19,109 nucleotides of DNA from Pseudomonadota bacterium (GTDB lineage: Bacteria > Pseudomonadota > Alphaproteobacteria > Rhizobiales > Rhizobiaceae). The notes under the pieces were generated by a model. It did not search any database. It saw only the letters and a program-made list of their open reading frames with translations, and was not told where the DNA came from. The stretch is from the NCBI GenBank assembly GCA_023399635.1, contig JAEWOP010000081.1:1-19109 (forward strand). Direction: 5' to 3'. Positions 7,363-16,056 of this stretch are shown here, piece after piece. The position numbers and the translations under genes were made by a program. Positions within the stretch are counted from its first letter, which is position 1. Each line of letters starts with the position of its first letter.

Positions 7363-8970
7363 ATGGCAGTGAGTGCAAACCGGCTTGAGCTTCTGCAGAT
7401 CGCGGATGCAGTGGCACGCGAAAAGGTCATCGACCGCGAGATCGTGCTGGCAGCGATGGCCGACGCCATTCAGAAGGCAGCGCGCTCCCGCTATGGCTCG
7501 GAAACGAACATCCGTGCCGACATCAACTCCAAGACCGGTGAGATCCGACTGCAGCGCTTGCTTGAAGTGGTCGAGCACGTCGAGGACTACGGCACGCAGA
7601 TCGCTTTGGAACTGGCTCGCGATCGCAATGTCGACGCCAAGCTCGGCGACTTCATTGCCGATCCCCTGCCGCCCATGGATTTCGGTCGCATCGCCGCCCA
7701 GTCCGCCAAGCAGGTGATCGTCCAGAAGGTGCGTGAAGCCGAGCGCGACCGCCAGTTCGACGAGTTCAAGGACCGCGTCGGCGAGATCATCAACGGCACC
7801 GTGAAGCGCGTTGAGTACGGCAATGTCATCGTTGACCTTGGCCGCGGCGAAGGCATCATCCGTCGCGACGAGATGATCCCGCGCGAAGCCATGCGCTACG
7901 GCGACCGGGTGCGCGCCTATGTCTATGACGTGCGCCGTGAGCAGCGTGGCCCGCAGATCTTCCTGTCGCGCACCCATCCGCAGTTCATGGTTAAGCTCTT
8001 CACCATGGAAGTGCCGGAAATCTACGACGGCATCATCGAGATCCGTTCGGTCGCTCGCGACCCTGGCTCCCGCGCCAAGATCGCAGTGATCTCGAATGAC
8101 TCGTCTATCGATCCGGTCGGTGCCTGTGTGGGTATGCGCGGCAGCCGCGTTCAAGCGGTTGTCGGCGAGCTTCAGGGGGAGAAGATCGACATCATTCCGT
8201 GGTCGAATGATCCTGCCTCCTTCATCGTCAATGCGCTGCAGCCGGCGGAAGTTGCCAAGGTTGTTCTGGACGAAGATGCCGAGCGCATCGAGGTTGTCGT
8301 TCCGGACGAGCAGCTGTCGCTGGCGATCGGACGCCGTGGCCAGAACGTACGCCTGGCGTCGCAGCTGACCGGTTGGGACATCGACATCCTGACCGAGCAG
8401 GAAGAGTCCGAGCGCCGCCAGAAGGAGATCAACGAGCGCACCAACCTGTTCATCGACGCACTCGACGTCGACGAGATGGTTGGCCAGGTTCTCGCATCGG
8501 AAGGCTTCGCCGCCGTTGAGGAACTTGCCTATGTCGAACTTGACGAGATCGCGTCCATTGAAGGCTTTGACGAAGATACGGCACAGGAAATCCAGACCCG
8601 CGCCCGCGAGTTCCTGGAAAAGATCGAAGCCGAAATGGATGCCAAGCGTACGGAGCTGGGCGTGCAGGACGAACTGCGCCAGATCGATGGGCTGAATGGC
8701 CAGATGCTTGTTGCGCTCGGCGAAGACGGCATCAAGACGGTCGAGGACTTTGCAGGCTGCGCAGCAGACGACCTCGTCGGTTGGAGCGAGCGCAAGGATG
8801 GCGAGACGAAGAAGTTCGAGGGCTTGTTCTCAAAATTCGACGTCTCTCGCGCCGAGGCCGAAAACATGATCGTTCAGGCTCGTCTGCTGGCCGGCTGGAT
8901 CACGGAAGAAGACCTTGCTAACGGCCAGGCGGAAGAAGTCGAGGAGGCGGAAGCCGCCACTGAAGAATGA
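7363..8970 (+). CDS. nusA: Transcription termination/antitermination factor NusA
   Basis: NusA binds RNA polymerase and modulates pausing, intrinsic termination and antitermination. The 535-residue protein has the N-terminal polymerase-binding domain (about 4-130), an S1 domain (about 138-203, GEIINGTVKRVEYGNVIVDLG), then two KH domains. Their GxxG-type loops are GMRG near 257 and GRRG at 323-326. Two C-terminal helix-hairpin-helix acidic repeats lie within about 365-515, followed by an acidic tail. The C-terminal repeats resemble those of proteobacterial NusA and make the protein longer than Gram-positive forms. The ATG has GGAGA upstream. The stop overlaps the start of the next gene (ATGA), indicating translational coupling. 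Confidence 0.97.
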   Translation: MAVSANRLELLQIADAVAREKVIDREIVLAAMADAIQKAARSRYGSETNIRADINSKTGEIRLQRLLEVVEHVEDYGTQIALELARDRNVDAKLGDFIADPLPPMDFGRIAAQSAKQVIVQKVREAERDRQFDEFKDRVGEIINGTVKRVEYGNVIVDLGRGEGIIRRDEMIPREAMRYGDRVRAYVYDVRREQRGPQIFLSRTHPQFMVKLFTMEVPEIYDGIIEIRSVARDPGSRAKIAVISNDSSIDPVGACVGMRGSRVQAVVGELQGEKIDIIPWSNDPASFIVNALQPAEVAKVVLDEDAERIEVVVPDEQLSLAIGRRGQNVRLASQLTGWDIDILTEQEESERRQKEINERTNLFIDALDVDEMVGQVLASEGFAAVEELAYVELDEIASIEGFDEDTAQEIQTRAREFLEKIEAEMDAKRTELGVQDELRQIDGLNGQMLVALGEDGIKTVEDFAGCAADDLVGWSERKDGETKKFEGLFSKFDVSRAEAENMIVQARLLAGWITEEDLANGQAEEVEEAEAATEE

Positions 8971-9650
8971 TGGCCGAAAGCCAGACGCAGGAGCCGGAAG
9001 ATGATGGGGACTTCCCCGTGAACGACCGAACCTGCATCGTGACACGCGAAGCGGAAGCGCCCGAAGGGCTCATCCGCTTCGTTGCCGGCCCTGACGGGCA
9101 GGTGGTGCCGGACCTGAAGCGGCAGCTTCCCGGCAGGGGGTGCTGGATCAAGGTCGACCGGACGCTCGTTGATCGTGCCGTTCAGCGCAAGCTGTTTTCG
9201 CGGGCGCTGAAGCGGGATGTGAAGGCTGATCCGGATCTCGGGTCGCTGGTCGACCGCCTGATCGCAGCCGATCTTGTTGGGATGATGAACATGGCTCGGA
9301 AAGCTGGCCAGTTCATCAGCGGGGCGATGAAAGTCGATGCCGCAGTCCGGTCGGGAGCAGCCTTTGCCGTGTTTCATGCGGCCGATGCGGCAGCCGACGG
9401 TGTCCGCAAGATCGACCAGGCGCGAAAAGCTTGGAAACTCGGGACTGACGCCGAGAAAGACATACCGTCCTTTTCGTTCTTCACGAGCGCGGAAATGGAC
9501 GAACTGATGGGCCAGAATGCTTTTATCCATGCCGCGGCGCTTGCCGGACAGGCGGGTGAAGGTGTAGTGAAGCGCGCAACCATGCTCGAAAAGTACCGCG
9601 ATGTCGGTCAGTCTGGAGCAGTGGGCGGCACGCGCCCACAAACCCAATGA
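8967..9650 (+). CDS. YlxR (DUF448) family RNA-binding protein fused to an L7Ae-like domain
   Basis: A 227-residue protein joining two families often encoded separately between nusA and infB in Gram-positive bacteria. The N-terminal half is YlxR/DUF448 (RTCIVTREAEAPEGLIRFV at about 21-39, then LPGRGCWIKVDR). The second half, from about residue 104, resembles the L7Ae/L30e/YlxQ RNA-binding fold (VGMMNMARKAGQFISGAMKV). This fused form is common in Alphaproteobacteria. Function is presumed to be RNA or nucleoid binding; no specific target can be inferred. Its ATG at 8967 overlaps the nusA stop, and a second ATG follows at 8970. About 100 bp separate its stop from infB. Confidence 0.9.
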   Translation: MMAESQTQEPEDDGDFPVNDRTCIVTREAEAPEGLIRFVAGPDGQVVPDLKRQLPGRGCWIKVDRTLVDRAVQRKLFSRALKRDVKADPDLGSLVDRLIAADLVGMMNMARKAGQFISGAMKVDAAVRSGAAFAVFHAADAAADGVRKIDQARKAWKLGTDAEKDIPSFSFFTSAEMDELMGQNAFIHAAALAGQAGEGVVKRATMLEKYRDVGQSGAVGGTRPQTQ

Positions 9651-9750
9651 CGCGGCCACCGGCAATCGCCGGCCGCCGTACCGAGAGACATGCATTGATA
9701 GACGAGGTCTGATGTTGCCATCCGTCCTCGTTCGAAGGAACAGGAACGGA

Positions 9751-12429
9751 ATGACTGACAACAACGACGACAAGACTCTTGGGGTTAAGAAGACCCTCAC
9801 CCTGAAGCCTTCGGGAGTGAGCCAGGGCACCGTGCGCCAGGATATGGGTCGTGGCCGCACCAAGGCGGTCGTGGTCGAAACACGCAAGCGCCGTCCTATT
9901 CGACCGGAAGACGACAAGCCCGCATTCACCGCGCCGGCATCGGCCGCGCCGCGTGCTGCAGAGCCTGCTGCATCGGCTCCACGTCCGCAGCAGCCGCAAG
10001 CGCCGACCACACGCGTTCATCAACCGACCCCACAGGTGCAGCGTCCGACCGCGTCGGCTCCCCAGCAGCGGCAGCCTGAGCGCCCTCGTGGCGCCGTGTT
10101 GCACGATCTTTCGGCGAGCGAGATGGATGCGCGCCGCCGTGCGCTGGTCGAAGCACAGGCCCGCGAGGCGATCGAAGCCAAGCAGCGTGCCGAAGATGAA
10201 GCGCGTCGTAAGGTTGAGGAAGAACGCCGCAGGGCTGAGGAGGCCGCAGAGGCTGCCCGTCGCGCCGCTGAGCCTGCACCCGTTGAGGTGCCTGTAGAGG
10301 AGGCACCTGCTCCGGTTGCTGCTGCGCCTGCACCAGCGCGCGCCACCGAAGCTCGACCCGCCGCACGTACGCAGCCTGCCGCTCCTGCCCAGCCCGTTAT
10401 CGGGCGTGGTCGCAAAGCCGGCAATGAAGAGGACGACGATCGCGGCCCGCCACGCGGCGCCCCCGTCCGTGGTCGTATCACGGCTCCGGCGCCTGCCAAG
10501 GTACCCGCACGTCCGAAGACTGAGGACGAGCGTCGCCGCGGCAAGTTGACGGTGACCACCGTCAGCACCGACGAGGATGGCGGCAATGCTCGCGGGCGCT
10601 CGATGGCCGCGATGCGTCGTCGGCAGGAGAAATTCCGCCGCAGCCAGATGCAGGAGCCGCGCGAAAAGGTCATGCGCGAAGTGATCCTGCCGGAAACCAT
10701 CACCATTCAGGAACTGTCGCAGCGCATGTCCGAACGCGCCGTTGACGTCATCAAGTACCTGATGAAGGAAGGCCAGATGATGAAGCCAGGCGACGTCATC
10801 GACGCCGATCTCGCTGAACTCATCGCCGGAGAATTCGGGCATACCGTCAAGCGCGTCTCCGAATCCGACGTCGAGGAAGGCATCTTCGACGTTCAGGATA
10901 GTGAAGCCGAGTTGGTGCCGCGTCCGCCGGTCGTGACAATCATGGGTCACGTCGACCACGGCAAGACCTCGCTGCTCGACGCGATCCGTCAGGCCAATGT
11001 TGTGTCCGGTGAAGCCGGTGGCATCACCCAGCATATCGGTGCCTATCAGGTGGAACAGAACGCCCAGAAGATTACCTTCATCGACACCCCCGGCCACGCC
11101 GCCTTCACGGCCATGCGTGCCCGCGGTGCGCAGGCAACGGATATTGCGATCCTCGTGGTTGCCGCCGACGACAGCGTGATGCCGCAGACGGTCGAGTCCA
11201 TCAACCACGCCAAGGCTGCCGGCGTGCCGATCATCGTTGCGATCAACAAGATCGACAAGCATGAAGCCAATCCGGACAAGGTCCGCCAGCAGCTTCTGCA
11301 GCACGAAGTCTTCGTGGAATCGCTCGGCGGTGAAGTGCTCGACGTGGAAGTTTCCGCCAAGAACAAGACCAACCTCGACAAGCTGCTCGAGGCGGTCCTG
11401 CTCCAGGCCGAAATCCTTGATCTGAAGGCCGATCCGACGCGAACCGCCGAAGGTACCGTCATCGAGGCGCAGCTTGATCGTGGCCGCGGTGCAGTTGCCA
11501 CCGTTCTCGTGCAGAAGGGTACGCTGAAGCCTGGCCAGATCATCGTTGCTGGCGATCAGTGGGGCCGTGTCCGCGCGCTCGTGACCGACAAGGGCGAACA
11601 CGTCAAGGAAGCCGGCCCGGCAATGCCGGTCGAGGTTCTTGGCCTTTCCAGCACTCCGGCCGCCGGCGATCGCTTCGCAGTTGTCGAGAGCGAGAGCCGC
11701 GCCCGCGAGATCTCGGAATACCGTCAGCGGCTTGCCCGCGACAAGGCAGCGGCTCGCCAGTCCGGTCAGCGTGGCTCGCTCGAACAGATGATGAGCAAGC
11801 TGCAGAACACCGGCTACAAGGAGTTCCCGCTGCTCATCAAGGGCGACGTACAGGGTTCTGTGGAAGCCATCATCGGTGCTCTGGACAAGCTCGGCACGGA
11901 CGAAGTTCGGGCACGCATCGTGCATTCGGGTGCCGGCGCGATTACCGAGTCCGACATCTCGCTTGCCGAGTCCTCGGAAGCGGCAATCATCGGCTTCAAC
12001 GTACGTGCCAACGCACAGGCACGCACGGCCGCCGAACGGGCGGGTCTCGAAATACGCTACTATAACATCATCTACGACCTGGTAGATGACGTGAAGGCAG
12101 CGATGTCGGGCCTTCTGTCGCCGGAGCGCCGCGAAACCTTCCTCGGGAATGCCGAGATCCTCGAAGTGTTCAACATCACCAAGACCGGCAAGGTTGCGGG
12201 TTGCCGCATCATCGAAGGCAAGGTGGAACGTGGTGCGGGCGTGCGCCTGCTGCGCGACAACGTCGTTATCCACGAAGGCAAGCTCAAGACGCTCAAGCGC
12301 TTCAAGGACGAAGTCTCCGAAGTACCGATGGGCCAGGAATGCGGCATGGCCTTCGAGAACTACGAAGATATCCGCGCCGGAGACACGATCGAGTGCTTCC
12401 GCGTGGAGCACATCACCCGGACGCTCTAA
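9751..12429 (+). CDS. infB: Translation initiation factor IF-2
   Basis: IF-2 is the GTPase that brings initiator fMet-tRNA to the 30S subunit and promotes 70S formation. The product is 892 residues. A long basic and Ala/Pro/Glu-rich N-terminal region includes a charged helical stretch (EDEARRKVEEERRRAEEAAE). An IF2_N domain precedes the G domain (LPETITIQELSQRMSERAVD). GTPase motifs are G1 GHVDHGKT at 399-406, G3 DTPGH at 445-449 and G4 NKID at 499-502; beta-barrel domains and the fMet-tRNA-binding C-terminal domain follow. I chose the ATG at 9751 because AGGAACGGA lies directly upstream and MTDNNDDKTLGVKKTL is the expected alphaproteobacterial start. The frame is open back to 9601 but there overlaps ylxR. 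A strong terminator follows 21 bp after the stop. Confidence 0.97.
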   Translation: MTDNNDDKTLGVKKTLTLKPSGVSQGTVRQDMGRGRTKAVVVETRKRRPIRPEDDKPAFTAPASAAPRAAEPAASAPRPQQPQAPTTRVHQPTPQVQRPTASAPQQRQPERPRGAVLHDLSASEMDARRRALVEAQAREAIEAKQRAEDEARRKVEEERRRAEEAAEAARRAAEPAPVEVPVEEAPAPVAAAPAPARATEARPAARTQPAAPAQPVIGRGRKAGNEEDDDRGPPRGAPVRGRITAPAPAKVPARPKTEDERRRGKLTVTTVSTDEDGGNARGRSMAAMRRRQEKFRRSQMQEPREKVMREVILPETITIQELSQRMSERAVDVIKYLMKEGQMMKPGDVIDADLAELIAGEFGHTVKRVSESDVEEGIFDVQDSEAELVPRPPVVTIMGHVDHGKTSLLDAIRQANVVSGEAGGITQHIGAYQVEQNAQKITFIDTPGHAAFTAMRARGAQATDIAILVVAADDSVMPQTVESINHAKAAGVPIIVAINKIDKHEANPDKVRQQLLQHEVFVESLGGEVLDVEVSAKNKTNLDKLLEAVLLQAEILDLKADPTRTAEGTVIEAQLDRGRGAVATVLVQKGTLKPGQIIVAGDQWGRVRALVTDKGEHVKEAGPAMPVEVLGLSSTPAAGDRFAVVESESRAREISEYRQRLARDKAAARQSGQRGSLEQMMSKLQNTGYKEFPLLIKGDVQGSVEAIIGALDKLGTDEVRARIVHSGAGAITESDISLAESSEAAIIGFNVRANAQARTAAERAGLEIRYYNIIYDLVDDVKAAMSGLLSPERRETFLGNAEILEVFNITKTGKVAGCRIIEGKVERGAGVRLLRDNVVIHEGKLKTLKRFKDEVSEVPMGQECGMAFENYEDIRAGDTIECFRVEHITRTL

Positions 12430-12450
12430 GCGATCGGCAAAGCATCAAGA

Positions 12451-12481
12451 GCCGCTGGGAACCCGTTTCCAGCGGCTTTTT
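12451..12481 (+). terminator. Rho-independent terminator after infB
   Basis: An 11-bp stem (12451-12461 with 12466-12476, one G-T wobble) closes on a CCCG loop and is followed by five T residues at 12477-12481. It ends the rimP-nusA-ylxR-infB transcript. It lies just upstream of the ribosome-binding site of the next gene, so that gene probably needs its own promoter or read-through. Confidence 0.93.
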
Positions 12482-12506
12482 CTTGTCACATGTGGAGGAG
12501 CCTGAC

Positions 12507-13268
12507 GTGACCATCTCATTCGACCTCGAGGGCAAGACTGCCATTGTCACCGGCGCCAATACCGGTCTGGGCCAAGCAATAGCCGTTGCGCTTGCTGGTG
12601 CAGGCGCCGACGTTGCACTTGTCGGCCGCTCGTCCATGGCAGAGACCGAGGCTGCGATCGACGCAGCAGGCGGCGGCAGGTGCCATACCATCCAGGCTGA
12701 CCTCTCCACCATCGACCCAGTGCAGGATGTGCTCGACAAGACGGTGTCATGGTCTGGCCGGGCGGATATTCTGGTCAACAATGCGGGGATCATCCGTCGC
12801 GCGGACGCTGTCGACTTCACCGAAGCAGACTGGGACGCAGTGATGGACGTCAACCTCAAGAGCGTGTTCTTCCTCTCGCAGGCCTTCGCGCGACACCTCA
12901 TCGCCAAGGATCAGCCGGGCAAGATCATCAACATCGCCTCGCTGCTGTCCTTCCAGGGTGGCATCCGCATTCCTTCCTATACTGCATCCAAGAGCGGACT
13001 TGCAGGTTTGACGCGGCTGCTTGCCTGCGAATGGGCCGGCAAGGGTATCAACGTGAATGCGATAGCGCCGGGCTATTTCGAAACCAACAATACGGAAGCC
13101 TTGCGAAACGATCCGGACCGCAATTCCGCAATTCTCAATCGTATTCCTGCTGGCCACTGGGGGCGGCCGGAGGAGCTTGGCGGAGCAGCCGTCTTCCTCG
13201 CGTCCCCGGCTTCGGATTATATCCATGGCGTAGTTTTGCCAGTTGATGGCGGCTGGCTGGCCCGCTAG
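12507..13268 (+). CDS. kduD: Short-chain dehydrogenase, KduD-like (2-deoxy-D-gluconate 3-dehydrogenase type)
   Basis: A classical NAD(P)-dependent short-chain dehydrogenase of 253 residues. It has the cofactor motif TGANTGLG at 15-22, NNAG at 91-94, the catalytic triad Ser145, Tyr158 and Lys162 (YTASK), and a C-terminal VDGGWLAR. Similarity to E. coli KduD is close in several blocks (INIAS-LSFQGGIR, INVNAIAPGY, ILDRIPAG-like). KduD converts 2-dehydro-3-deoxy-gluconate-type sugar acids in pectin and uronate breakdown. The usual partner kduI is not next to it here, so the physiological substrate is less certain than the family. I chose the GTG at 12507, with GGAGGAG at 12494-12500 at good spacing. 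The frame is open upstream into infB, but that part is a shadow. Confidence 0.85.
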   Translation: MTISFDLEGKTAIVTGANTGLGQAIAVALAGAGADVALVGRSSMAETEAAIDAAGGGRCHTIQADLSTIDPVQDVLDKTVSWSGRADILVNNAGIIRRADAVDFTEADWDAVMDVNLKSVFFLSQAFARHLIAKDQPGKIINIASLLSFQGGIRIPSYTASKSGLAGLTRLLACEWAGKGINVNAIAPGYFETNNTEALRNDPDRNSAILNRIPAGHWGRPEELGGAAVFLASPASDYIHGVVLPVDGGWLAR

Positions 13269-13328
13269 CGCGACGCGGTGCCCGGCGAGCGGGTCTCTTC
13301 AACTCCTGCTCGACCGATCGACGCAACC

Positions 13329-13388
13329 TTGAAATCTGATCCGAAAGATCAGGATTTATTTGTTGCCATCCCTACTCATGTTTATTAT
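13329..13388 (+). promoter_or_regulatory. Promoter region of exbB-exbD-tonB
   Basis: The 221 bp between kduD and exbB (13269-13489) hold no convincing gene. TATTAT at 13383-13388 is a good -10 element (5 of 6 to consensus), with a weak -35, TTGTTG, at 13360-13365 (17-bp spacing). TTGAAA at 13329-13334 is another -35-like site but lacks a good partner. The iron-operator-like repeat (13337-13351) lies between these elements, just upstream of the TTGTTG site. Confidence 0.4.
13332..13357 (+). promoter_or_regulatory. Inverted repeat containing TGA-N9-TCA, candidate RirA iron-responsive operator
   Basis: TGATCCGAAAGATCA at 13337-13351 fits the TGA-N9-TCA iron-responsive operator bound by the rhizobial iron regulator RirA. 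It extends to a longer inverted repeat (AAATC/TGATC with GATCA/GATTT, one bulged G). It stands upstream of exbB-exbD-tonB, which is expected to be iron-regulated. As an alternative it could be a weak terminator for kduD, but no T-run follows it (ATTTGTT). Confidence 0.5.
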
Positions 13389-13489
13389 CGAGAGGCTCGT
13401 GAACAGGCCGGTATCGCGCTGGCCGCCGCAGTCGTGGGATCTTGTACCGCCGCGGGCGTGCAAGCTCCGCCATCCGGAGAGCCTCAACC

Positions 13490-14587
13490 ATGCCAACAAC
13501 CGCCGCCAGCGCCCTCAGATTGAGCCGTTACACACTTCGGGGCATCACCCTGTCGTTGTTGGGTTTTTTTCTCACAGCAGCGCTCCCGGCTCAGGCACAG
13601 GAGACTGCTCCGGCACCTGTTCCACAAGCAGAGACTCTGGCACCCCAGGCGCCGCCTGCAGCCGAAACCCCTGCCGCGGCACCGGCTGCGCCAACTCCTG
13701 CTACGCCTACTGAAAGTGTGGCACCGGATGCCCCCGTTGCCGCAGATCCCGCCGCCGAACAGGTACAGGCCAATCCGCCCACGGAAGATCAACCAATCGC
13801 AGAGGAACCGAATGCCGAGCCAACGGTGTTTCAGGATCTCCTGCCCAGCGGCCAGCGTTCAGACATTCCCCACGACCTTTCGCCCTGGGGAATGTTCATG
13901 GCTGCCGACTGGGTTGTCAAAGCCGTGATGATCGGGCTCGCCTTTGCTTCTCTCATCACCTGGACCGTTTGGCTGGCAAAGACACTTGAGCTCACCGGCG
14001 CACGGACCCGCGCAGGTCGGACGTTGAAAATTATCAGAAATTCCACAACGCTCGCCGATGCTGTGGGTGCCATTGGCCAGCGTGGCGGACCTGCCGCGCT
14101 GATGTTACGCTCTGCGGCGGAGGAAGTCCGTCTTTCCGAAGCCGCTCTTGACCATGCCGATAACAGCGGCGTCAAGGAGCGAGTGGCCTCTGCACTGTCA
14201 CGCATCGAGTCCTTTGCCGGCCGTCGCATGTCGCGCGGGACGGGCGTGCTTGCCACGATCGGCTCCACGGCACCCTTTGTCGGCTTGTTCGGCACTGTTT
14301 GGGGCATCATGAATTCCTTCATCGGTATTTCCGAGTCGCAGACAACCAATCTCGCTGTCGTGGCGCCCGGAATTGCCGAAGCGCTGCTTGCCACTGCGAT
14401 CGGACTCGTTGCAGCCATCCCAGCCGTCGTCATCTACAACGTCTTCGCCCGTTCGATCACGGGATATCGCCAGCTGCTCGCGGATGCCGCCGCCGGTGTT
14501 GAGCGACTGGTCAGCCGTGATCTCGACTTTCGCAAGATGCCGCCCGGCAGCCGCAAGCCTGCTGTTTCGCTCGTGGCAGGAGAATGA
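13490..14587 (+). CDS. exbB: TonB-system biopolymer transport protein ExbB
   Basis: ExbB forms the inner-membrane proton channel with ExbD that energises TonB for uptake of iron-siderophores, haem and vitamin B12. The 365-residue protein starts with a signal peptide (ITLSLLGFFLTAALPAQA, likely cleaved after residue 36). A periplasmic region of about 100 residues rich in Pro and Ala follows. Then come three membrane segments (about 142-163, 253-275, 292-320) of the MotA/TolQ/ExbB domain, with the conserved GSTAPFVGLFGTVWGIM at 258-274. The extended N-terminus, absent in E. coli ExbB, is typical of rhizobia. I chose the ATG at 13490 (GGAG at 13476-13479); an open frame back to a TTG at 13442 would spoil the signal peptide. 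exbD follows after 3 bp. Confidence 0.93.
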   Translation: MPTTAASALRLSRYTLRGITLSLLGFFLTAALPAQAQETAPAPVPQAETLAPQAPPAAETPAAAPAAPTPATPTESVAPDAPVAADPAAEQVQANPPTEDQPIAEEPNAEPTVFQDLLPSGQRSDIPHDLSPWGMFMAADWVVKAVMIGLAFASLITWTVWLAKTLELTGARTRAGRTLKIIRNSTTLADAVGAIGQRGGPAALMLRSAAEEVRLSEAALDHADNSGVKERVASALSRIESFAGRRMSRGTGVLATIGSTAPFVGLFGTVWGIMNSFIGISESQTTNLAVVAPGIAEALLATAIGLVAAIPAVVIYNVFARSITGYRQLLADAAAGVERLVSRDLDFRKMPPGSRKPAVSLVAGE

Positions 14588-14590
14588 TCC

Positions 14591-15063
<473 letters not shown>

Positions 15064-15067
<4 letters not shown>

Positions 15068-15990
15068 TATTGACGCCGTCTCGACCCAGCCGACTTGCAG
15101 AGCTGGCGCTCTGGTCGACCGCCGGCTTGGTGGTGCTGACGGCTCACATCGCAGCGGCCGCAGTCCTGCTTCGACAAGAACCCGCCTCACCTGCGGACGA
15201 AGCGCCACCAGCTGCCATCATGATCGAACTTGCCGCCGAGCCGGAAGCGGTCAATACGGAAGAGGATCAGGTCTCGACCGAGGCAGTCGATGCCGAGGAA
15301 GTCGTCAGCAAGCAGTTGGAGCCCGTTGAAGAACCTCTTCCGGAGCCCCTGCCAGAGCCTGTGGAACCACCTCCTCCGGAGGAGATTGCCGAGCCCATCG
15401 AACCTGAGCCCACGATTCCCGAGCCGGAGCCGGAGCCGCTTGAGCAACCAGAGCCGGAAATCACGGAAACCATCCCAGAGCAGCCGCCGGAACCGGTAGA
15501 GGAAGTCGACCCGCTCGAGCAGCAGATGATCGCGGCGCTGGAAAATGTCGAGGTCCCGCTGCCGGTTTCGCGGCCACCGCCACCACTGGCGCCGAAGAAG
15601 CCCGCACCAAAGCAGGTGAAGCCGCAGCCGCAGGCTTCCAAGGCCTCACAGAAGGCCAAGCTTCAGGCAAAGCCTTCGGAACGCACCGCGGCAGCCCAGA
15701 CGACTGAAGGCTCTGCAACGTCGTCCGTCGCCCCTGCCAAATGGAAATCGCGCGTTCAGGCGAAGATCGCGCGCAATGCTCGCCGATGCCCCGGCAGGGA
15801 CAAGGGTACTGCGGCAGTCCGCTTCAACTTCGATGGCAGTGGCAACATCACCAGCGTCTCACTGTCACGCTCCTCCGGCAATGCGGCAATTGATGACTAC
15901 ATCGTCTCGGCGGTGCGTCGTGCGTCGCCAATTCCGGCACCTCCCGCAGGTGTTCCAAGCTATCTGGATCAGGGCTTGCGGTGCGAATGA
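15064..15990 (+). CDS. tonB: Energy transducer TonB
   Basis: TonB spans the periplasm and transmits proton-motive force from ExbB-ExbD to outer-membrane receptors. The 308-residue protein has an N-terminal membrane anchor (about 16-36) with His28 in TAHIAAA, matching the essential His of E. coli TonB. A long Pro/Glu-rich rigid spacer follows (about 86-150, many PEP, EPEP and EPLPEP repeats), then a Pro/Lys-rich basic stretch. The C-terminal receptor-binding domain (about 225-308) includes GTAAVRFNFDGSGNITSVSLSRSSGN and a short ASPIPAPPAG segment. Two cysteines, in RRCPGR and the terminal LRCE, could form a disulfide. The ATG overlaps the exbD stop. Confidence 0.93.
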
Positions 15991-16056
15991 GCTTGGCCCT
16001 GCTCTGCCAGCGGAGTAAGGCGTGGCATCAGCTGCTTTCGCGTACGGATTTCAGAG

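Noticed and set aside
7189..8154. A 321-residue open frame on the minus strand over rimP and nusA
   Set aside because: Its composition (His-, Asp- and Val-rich) is typical of antisense translation of a GC-rich gene; nothing recognisable.
9702..9731. ACGAGG/CCTCGT inverted repeat upstream of infB
   Set aside because: Only 6 bp of stem with an 18-nt loop and no T-run; too weak to call a terminator or regulator.
9601..9750. Upstream start giving a 50-residue longer IF-2
   Set aside because: It overlaps the ylxR-like gene, lacks a ribosome-binding site and does not resemble IF-2. The ATG at 9751 has a good site and the expected N-terminus.
9523..12411. A 962-residue open frame on the minus strand across infB
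   Set aside because: It mirrors the codon structure of infB, has no recognisable domain or ribosome-binding site, and arises from GC-rich codon bias.
13360..13713. Open frame of 117 residues overlapping the start of exbB
   Set aside because: Pro/Arg/His-rich peptide without motif, mostly out of frame with the strong signal peptide of exbB.
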